Positions 4,527-8,983 of a stretch of 8,983 nucleotides of DNA are shown piece after piece; position 1 is the first letter of the stretch; each line of letters begins with the position of its first letter. A program made the position numbers and the translations under genes. The notes under the pieces were generated by a model. The model was not told the DNA's origin, made no database searches, and saw only the letters and a program-made list of their open reading frames with translations. This DNA is from Candidatus Aerophobota bacterium (GTDB lineage: Bacteria > Aerophobota > Aerophobia > Aerophobales > B3-G15), in assembly GCA_021163905.1 (NCBI GenBank), contig JAGGTG010000158.1, forward strand, positions 1 through 8,983. Direction: 5' to 3'.

Positions 4527-6104
4527 TTGAAAGTTTTGATAACTGATCCACTGGCAAAGGAAGGTGTTGCAAGATTAGAGGAGGAGGGTTTTCAGGTAAC
4601 AGAGAAGGTAGGTATTGCTGAAGAGGAGTTAATCAGGATCATACCTGAGTATATTGCCCTCATTATTCGTAGTGGAACCAAGGTAAGCAGAAAAGTTATT
4701 GATGCAGCTTCTAATTTAAAGATAATCGGTAGAGCGGGAACTGGTCTTGATAATGTTGATGTGGATGCTGCCACAAAAAAGGGAATTATAGTTATGAATA
4801 CCCCCGAAGGTAACACAATTTCCGCTGCTGAGCATACGATGTGCCTGCTCTTATCTCTTTCCAGAAATATTCCTCAGGCAAATCTTTCTTTAAGAAAAGG
4901 AGAGTGGAACAGAAAGAAGTTTATGGGAACTGAGGTTTACGGAAAAGTTCTGGGAATTATTGGTCTCGGGAGAATAGGAACTGAAGTAGCAAAAAGGGCT
5001 CAGGCTTTTGGAATGAAAGTTATGGCTTATGATCCTTTTGTTACAAAAGAAAAGGCTGAGGAAACAGGTGTTGTCCTTTGTGATTTAGATGAGCTTCTTT
5101 CTCAGGTTGATTATCTTAGTATCCATACACCGTTAACCGAGCGGACTAAAGGTCTTATAGGAGAGAGAGCATTTTCCCTCATGAAAAATGGAGCAAGGAT
5201 TATAAACTGTGCAAGAGGAGGAATTATCGATGAGAATGCTCTTTACAAAGCTATAAAAAACGGGAAGATAAAAGGTGCTGCTCTTGATGTCTTTGAGAAA
5301 GGAAAACCATTTGGAAGTCCTCTTTTAGAACTTGATTCGGTTATTCTTACACCTCATCTTGGAGCATCGACCCAAGAAGCTCAGGTAAGAGTGGCAGTTG
5401 AAATTGCCAATCAGGTGATAGATGCTATTAAAAAGGGACAGGTAAGAAATGCTGTAAATATCCCGACTTTTCCTCCACATCTGGAGAAAAAAATAGGGGG
5501 TTATCTTTCTCTGGCAGAGAAAATGGGAAGCTTAAGTGCTCAACTTATAAAAGGGAACTTGAGAGAAGTACAGGTTAGCTATGAAGGAGAGTTAGCCGAG
5601 AACGATTTGAAACTGGTAACGGTTTCTTTAATAAAGGGACTTTTGAGTTTCGTTTTAAAGGAAAGGGTGAACTACATTAATGCTCCTTTTCTCGCAAAGG
5701 AAAGGGGTATTAAGGTATCGGAAGTTAAAACTACAGAGAGGGGAGAATACTCAAGTTTAATAAAACTCAAACTGGTTAGTGATAGTGGAGAGTGCAGGTT
5801 AGAGGGAACAGTTTTTGAAAAGAGAATCCCCTATATTGTAAAGTTTAATAACTGCTCTTTAGAGTTTGTTCCTCAGGGTTATCTTCTCATATGCATAAAT
5901 GTAGATAAACCTGGAGCAGTAGGTAAAATAAGTACCGTACTCGGGAATTACGGGATTAATATAGCGGGTTTAAGAATGGGAAGAATAACTCCAGGGAAGG
6001 AAAATGTTTCGGTTTATACTTTGGACACGTCTCCAGCTCCCCAGGTGATAGAGGATATTAACAGAATTGAAGAGGTGCTGGAGGCAAAATTGGTTCGTCT
6101 GTGA
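4527..6104 (+). CDS. serA: D-3-phosphoglycerate dehydrogenase
   Basis: This 525-residue enzyme catalyses the first step of serine synthesis, NAD-dependent oxidation of 3-phosphoglycerate to 3-phosphohydroxypyruvate. The length and domain order are those of the long PGDH type: substrate domain, NAD domain with GLGRIG (146-151) and Asp169 after the second strand, then an intervening ASB-like domain (about 315-445) and a C-terminal ACT domain (about 452-525, with NVDKPGAVGKIS) that in relatives binds serine for feedback control. Catalytic Arg230 (NCARGG) and His277 (TPHLGA) are present. The expected catalytic glutamate, three residues after the Phe of DVF, is Gly259 here (codon GGA in DVFEKGKPFG), which is odd. 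The TTG start at 4527 follows CAGGAG (4515-4520) by six bases. The gene overlaps dnaB by four bases. An alternative 2-hydroxyacid substrate is less likely given the ACT domain and neighbouring aminotransferase. Confidence 0.95.
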   Translation: MKVLITDPLAKEGVARLEEEGFQVTEKVGIAEEELIRIIPEYIALIIRSGTKVSRKVIDAASNLKIIGRAGTGLDNVDVDAATKKGIIVMNTPEGNTISAAEHTMCLLLSLSRNIPQANLSLRKGEWNRKKFMGTEVYGKVLGIIGLGRIGTEVAKRAQAFGMKVMAYDPFVTKEKAEETGVVLCDLDELLSQVDYLSIHTPLTERTKGLIGERAFSLMKNGARIINCARGGIIDENALYKAIKNGKIKGAALDVFEKGKPFGSPLLELDSVILTPHLGASTQEAQVRVAVEIANQVIDAIKKGQVRNAVNIPTFPPHLEKKIGGYLSLAEKMGSLSAQLIKGNLREVQVSYEGELAENDLKLVTVSLIKGLLSFVLKERVNYINAPFLAKERGIKVSEVKTTERGEYSSLIKLKLVSDSGECRLEGTVFEKRIPYIVKFNNCSLEFVPQGYLLICINVDKPGAVGKISTVLGNYGINIAGLRMGRITPGKENVSVYTLDTSPAPQVIEDINRIEEVLEAKLVRL

Positions 6105-7489
6105 TAAGTATGGCTACAAGAAATTCCAGAAAATCAGGTCTTTCTCCAAATTTAGATGTGGGTCTTAATATAGGGGAAAAGGTTCCTCCTCACTCTCTTG
6201 AAGCAGAGCGCTCTGTGTTGGGGGCGATGTTACTGGAGAAGGAAACAGTACCCAAGGTAATACAGATAATAGATCATCCAGATATCTTTTACTCAGACCT
6301 TCACAGGATAATCTACGAGGGTATTTTAAAGTTATTTGATTCAAACAGGCCAGTTGATCTTATTACACTTAGAGAAGAGTTTCGTAAGCAGGGAAAACTG
6401 GATAAAATAGGAGGGTCATCTTATCTTGTTGACTTAATTAACTCGGTAATTACAACAGCTAATGTTGAATACTATGCAGAAATAATCAAGGAAAAGTATA
6501 TACTGAGAAACCTTTTAAAAGCAGCAGATAAGATCTCGGGCCTATGTTATGAGGATTCTCTTGACCTTGATATTATCCTCGATAAAGCTCAGAGTCTTAT
6601 TTTCAGCATTGCTCAGAAAACAAGTAAAACCTCTTATTTCCATATAAAGGAGGTTCTTACAAAAACATTTGAGCATATAGAGGCTCTTTATCAGAGAAAA
6701 GAACAAATAACAGGTGTTCCTACCGGGTTTATCGAACTTGATAGATTGACCTCTGGTTTGCAACCCTCTGATCTTGTTATAATAGCTGGCCGTCCTTCTA
6801 TGGGAAAAACTGCTTTTGCCCTAGATATAGTTCGATACGCTGCAATTAATGCAGGTATTTCCTCTGTGGTATTCAGTCTGGAAAGTGCTAAAGAACAGCT
6901 TGTTGAAAGGATGCTCTGTGCTGAGGCAAGGGTTAATAGCCAGAAGCTAAGGACAGGCTTTTTATCTGAGGAGGACTGGTCCAGATTGACCGATGCAGCT
7001 GGAGTTTTAGCTGAAGCCCCTATTTACATAGATGATACCCCTAATATCTCTGTGATGGAGCTTAGAGCTAAGGCCCGCAGGTTAAAGGCAGAGAAAGATA
7101 TAAAACTTGCTATAGTTGATTACCTTCAACTTATGGCCGGTGATCGCAGAGCTGAAAACAGACAACAACAGATCTCTGAGATCTCAAGAAGTCTAAAGGC
7201 ACTTGCCAAGGAGTTGAATTTACCTGTTGTGGCTATATCCCAACTCTCAAGGGCAGTTGAGCAACGGGAAGATAAAAGACCTCGCCTTTCAGATCTTAGA
7301 GAATCAGGTGCTATCGAGCAGGATGCAGATCTTGTTCTCTCGCTTTACAGAGAATTTTACTACTCACATAGATCAGAGGATGAGGGAGTAGCTGAGGTTA
7401 TTATCAACAAGCAACGTCATGGGCCAATAGATAAAATAAAGTTAACATTCATCAGTGAGTACAGTCGTTTTGAAAATCCAGCATTTTAA
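6101..7489 (+). CDS. dnaB: replicative DNA helicase DnaB
   Basis: This 462-residue protein is the hexameric helicase that unwinds DNA at the replication fork and binds primase through its N-terminal domain. The N-terminal DnaB domain (about 29-130) starts with PPHSLEAERSVLGAMLL and is followed by a linker helix region. The RecA-like ATPase domain has GVPTGFIELDRLTSGLQPSD, Walker A GRPSMGKT (230-237), FSLESAKEQLVERML, Walker B VDYLQLM (339-345), and the later PVVAISQLSRAVEQR and LSDLRESGAIEQDAD motifs. No intein interrupts Walker A. The GTG start at 6101 overlaps the serA stop (GTGA), which suggests translational coupling. An ATG at 6110, three codons later, is equally possible, and neither has a well-spaced ribosome binding site. 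The dnaB-purA order occurs in Firmicutes too, but rplI, the usual gene before dnaB there, is replaced by serA here. Confidence 0.97.
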   Translation: MISMATRNSRKSGLSPNLDVGLNIGEKVPPHSLEAERSVLGAMLLEKETVPKVIQIIDHPDIFYSDLHRIIYEGILKLFDSNRPVDLITLREEFRKQGKLDKIGGSSYLVDLINSVITTANVEYYAEIIKEKYILRNLLKAADKISGLCYEDSLDLDIILDKAQSLIFSIAQKTSKTSYFHIKEVLTKTFEHIEALYQRKEQITGVPTGFIELDRLTSGLQPSDLVIIAGRPSMGKTAFALDIVRYAAINAGISSVVFSLESAKEQLVERMLCAEARVNSQKLRTGFLSEEDWSRLTDAAGVLAEAPIYIDDTPNISVMELRAKARRLKAEKDIKLAIVDYLQLMAGDRRAENRQQQISEISRSLKALAKELNLPVVAISQLSRAVEQREDKRPRLSDLRESGAIEQDADLVLSLYREFYYSHRSEDEGVAEVIINKQRHGPIDKIKLTFISEYSRFENPAF

Positions 7490-7524
7490 AAGTCCAATTT
7501 AACTGTATTGGAAAGGAGTTATAA

Positions 7525-8784
7525 TTGGCTAATATAGTAGTTGTGGGAACTCAGTGGGGGGATGAGGGAAAAGGTAGAGTAATAGATCTTTTTGCAAAAA
7601 AGGTGGATGCAGTAGTAAGGTATCAGGGTGGGAGCAATGCCGGTCACACAGTAGTGGTTGATGGAGAAAAATTTGTTTTTCATCTTATACCCTCCGGTAT
7701 ACTTCACCCTGGCAAGAAAAGTATAATTGCCAATGGAGTGGTAATTGATCCCGAACAGCTATTAAAGGAACTGGAGGAACTAAGAGAAAGGGGTATAGAT
7801 ACACACAACCTTTACATCTCTACCAATGCTCACGTTGTTATGCCCTATCATAAAGATCTGGAGGTATGGGAGGAGGAAAAGAGAGGAAAAAACAAAATAG
7901 GAACAACAGGGAAGGGAATAGGTCCTGCCTATATGGATAAAGCTGCCAGAAGAGGCATAAGGATGGGGGATCTTTTGGAGAAGGAAACTCTCAAGGAGAA
8001 GTTGAGTTTAAACCTTGAAATATACCATCAGCTTTATGGATTTGATTATTCTGAGGATGATCTGATGCAAAAACTCCTTGAGTATGGGCAAAAGTTAAAA
8101 ACTTACATCACCGATACCTCACTTCTTATCCACAATTTAATGAGGGAAGGTAAAGATATTTTGTTTGAAGGAGCACAGGGGACTCTCCTGGATATTGATC
8201 ATGGAACCTATCCTTATGTCACTTCATCCAACTCTACGGCTGGGGGTGTATGCACGGGAGCTGGTATTGGACCACGTGACATATCTAAAGTTTTCGGAGT
8301 AGCAAAAGCCTATACCACGCGAGTTGGTGAAGGTCCTTTTCCGACTGAAATAAAAGGAGCGGTTGGAAATTTACTGCGGAAAAGAGGGGGTGAGTATGGT
8401 GCAACCACAGGTAGACCCCGTAGATGTGGGTGGTTTGATGCAGTTATTCTTAGGTACGCAGCCAGAATAAACAGTCTTGACGAGCTTATTCTGACAAAGC
8501 TGGATATTTTAGATCAGCTGGACAAAGTTAAAATATGTGTTGCTTACAATTGCAGGGGAAAAATAATTAAAGATTTTCCCGGTAATTTTGAATTGTGGAA
8601 GGAGTGTAAACCAGTTTATGAGGAAATAGAGGGCTGGAAAGAGGATACTTCGAAAGTAAACTCCTATAGTGAGCTACCCTCTGCTGCCAGAAACTACATA
8701 AAGAGGATTGAGCAAATAGGTGGGGTACCAATCAGGCTTTTTTCTGTTGGTCCTCAAAGAGAAGAGATCTTTGCCACTACCTGA
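7525..8784 (+). CDS. purA: adenylosuccinate synthetase
   Basis: This 419-residue enzyme joins IMP and aspartate, using GTP, to adenylosuccinate, the first committed step from IMP to AMP. Conserved elements are the GTP-binding and catalytic GTQWGDEGKG (8-17, Asp13), GGSNAGHTV (35-43, catalytic His41), the IMP-binding GTTGKGIGPAY (126-136), EGAQGTLLDIDHGTYPYVTSSN in two parts around residue 220, and the aspartate-loop region ATTGRPRRCGW (293-303). The length is close to the family norm, slightly short. The TTG start at 7525 is supported by AAAGGAG (7512-7518) six bases upstream and by the typical opening MANIVVVGTQWG. It lies 35 bases after dnaB with no promoter or terminator between, so it probably shares that transcript. 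Codon use matches its neighbours. No terminator hairpin is seen after the gene. Confidence 0.98.
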   Translation: MANIVVVGTQWGDEGKGRVIDLFAKKVDAVVRYQGGSNAGHTVVVDGEKFVFHLIPSGILHPGKKSIIANGVVIDPEQLLKELEELRERGIDTHNLYISTNAHVVMPYHKDLEVWEEEKRGKNKIGTTGKGIGPAYMDKAARRGIRMGDLLEKETLKEKLSLNLEIYHQLYGFDYSEDDLMQKLLEYGQKLKTYITDTSLLIHNLMREGKDILFEGAQGTLLDIDHGTYPYVTSSNSTAGGVCTGAGIGPRDISKVFGVAKAYTTRVGEGPFPTEIKGAVGNLLRKRGGEYGATTGRPRRCGWFDAVILRYAARINSLDELILTKLDILDQLDKVKICVAYNCRGKIIKDFPGNFELWKECKPVYEEIEGWKEDTSKVNSYSELPSAARNYIKRIEQIGGVPIRLFSVGPQREEIFATT

Positions 8785-8810
8785 GATACTATAATTTTTC
8801 CTTATTTCAC

Positions 8811-8838
8811 TTGACTATCAGTGCATTTTTAGTATAAA
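8811..8838 (+). promoter_or_regulatory. sigma-70-type promoter for clpC
   Basis: A -35 box TTGACT (8811-8816) and a -10 box TATAAA (8833-8838) are separated by 16 bases, the best promoter match in the window. Transcription would begin near 8845, about 25 bases before the clpC start. No CtsR-type heptanucleotide direct repeat or CIRCE inverted repeat is visible around it, so heat-shock control of the Firmicutes kind is not supported. Confidence 0.65.
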
Positions 8839-8869
8839 TAAGGTTGAGTTTACCCAAAAGGGGGAAAAA

Positions 8870-8983
8870 ATGTTTAACAGATTTACCGAGAGAGCGAGAA
8901 GAGTGATCCTTTTGGCACGTGAGGAAGCTAAGAGACTGGATCACGATTATTTAGGTACCGAGCACCTTCTTCTTGGACTGATA
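8870..8983 (+). CDS. clpC: ATP-dependent Clp protease ATP-binding subunit ClpC (N-terminal part only)
   Basis: Thirty-eight codons are present before the window ends. The product opens MFNRFTERARRVILLAREEA and continues to LGTEHLLLGL, which is the first half of the Clp N domain as found in ClpC. ClpC is an AAA+ unfoldase that feeds substrates to the ClpP protease. The ATG at 8870 follows a G-rich ribosome binding site (8856-8864) by five bases, and the gene has its own promoter. The FTERARRV opening favours ClpC over ClpA, ClpB or ClpE, but the AAA+ domains that would settle it lie outside the window. Confidence 0.92.
   Translation, partial: MFNRFTERARRVILLAREEAKRLDHDYLGTEHLLLGLI

Noticed and set aside
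8785..8810. Rho-independent terminator after purA
   Set aside because: The T-rich stretch has no stable hairpin before it.
8784..8870. CtsR or CIRCE heat-shock operator before clpC
   Set aside because: No heptanucleotide direct repeat or long inverted repeat of these types is visible; only an ordinary promoter is.
1..8983. CRISPR array, insertion sequence, toxin-antitoxin or defence system
   Set aside because: No spaced direct repeats, transposase, terminal inverted repeats or known defence motifs were seen on either strand.

Overview
The window is a bacterial chromosome segment of about 9 kb with a compact, AT-rich gene layout. Nearly everything from about 1460 to the right end lies on the + strand. 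The organism cannot be named. The right-hand part has a type A RNase P RNA with a P19 hairpin, strong Shine-Dalgarno sequences, frequent TTG and GTG starts, AGA/AGG as the dominant arginine codons, an L27 protein without the N-terminal extension typical of Firmicutes, and serA next to a class V aminotransferase. Together these suggest an anaerobic, possibly thermophilic, deep-branching or uncultured lineage rather than a classical Firmicute or Proteobacterium. That placement is an inference of low confidence.

Left region (1-1425). A minus-strand pair encodes a PatA/LpxL-like acyltransferase and the first 50 residues of a PimA-like GT4 glycosyltransferase, overlapping by 28 bases. A divergent cytidine deaminase gene follows. 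These genes use mostly CGN arginine codons and have no clear ribosome binding sites, unlike everything to their right. The segment looks like transferred DNA, or possibly an assembly join, meeting the resident genome at two arginine tRNA genes.

Middle region (1422-3346). A sigma-70-type promoter whose -35 box overlaps the cdd stop codon precedes tRNA-Arg(TCT) and tRNA-Arg(TCG). Then come a coiled-coil protein with an internal 29-residue duplication, an RNase HI-family protein, RNase P RNA (rnpB), a 57-residue two-helix membrane protein, and ribosomal protein L27 (rpmA). The last 21 codons and the stop codon of the RNase H gene lie inside the folded 5' part of rnpB. No terminator is visible between the tRNAs and rnpB.

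Right region (3371-8784). A tight cluster encodes a class V aminotransferase and D-3-phosphoglycerate dehydrogenase (serA), likely two steps of serine synthesis. Replicative helicase dnaB follows, overlapping serA by 4 bases, and then adenylosuccinate synthetase purA. A good promoter then drives clpC, of which only the first 38 codons are present.

The most notable points are the mRNA/rnpB overlap, the codon-usage seam at the arginine tRNAs, and a glycine in SerA where the family's catalytic glutamate is expected. No CRISPR array, transposase, phage gene or unmistakably new multi-gene system was seen.
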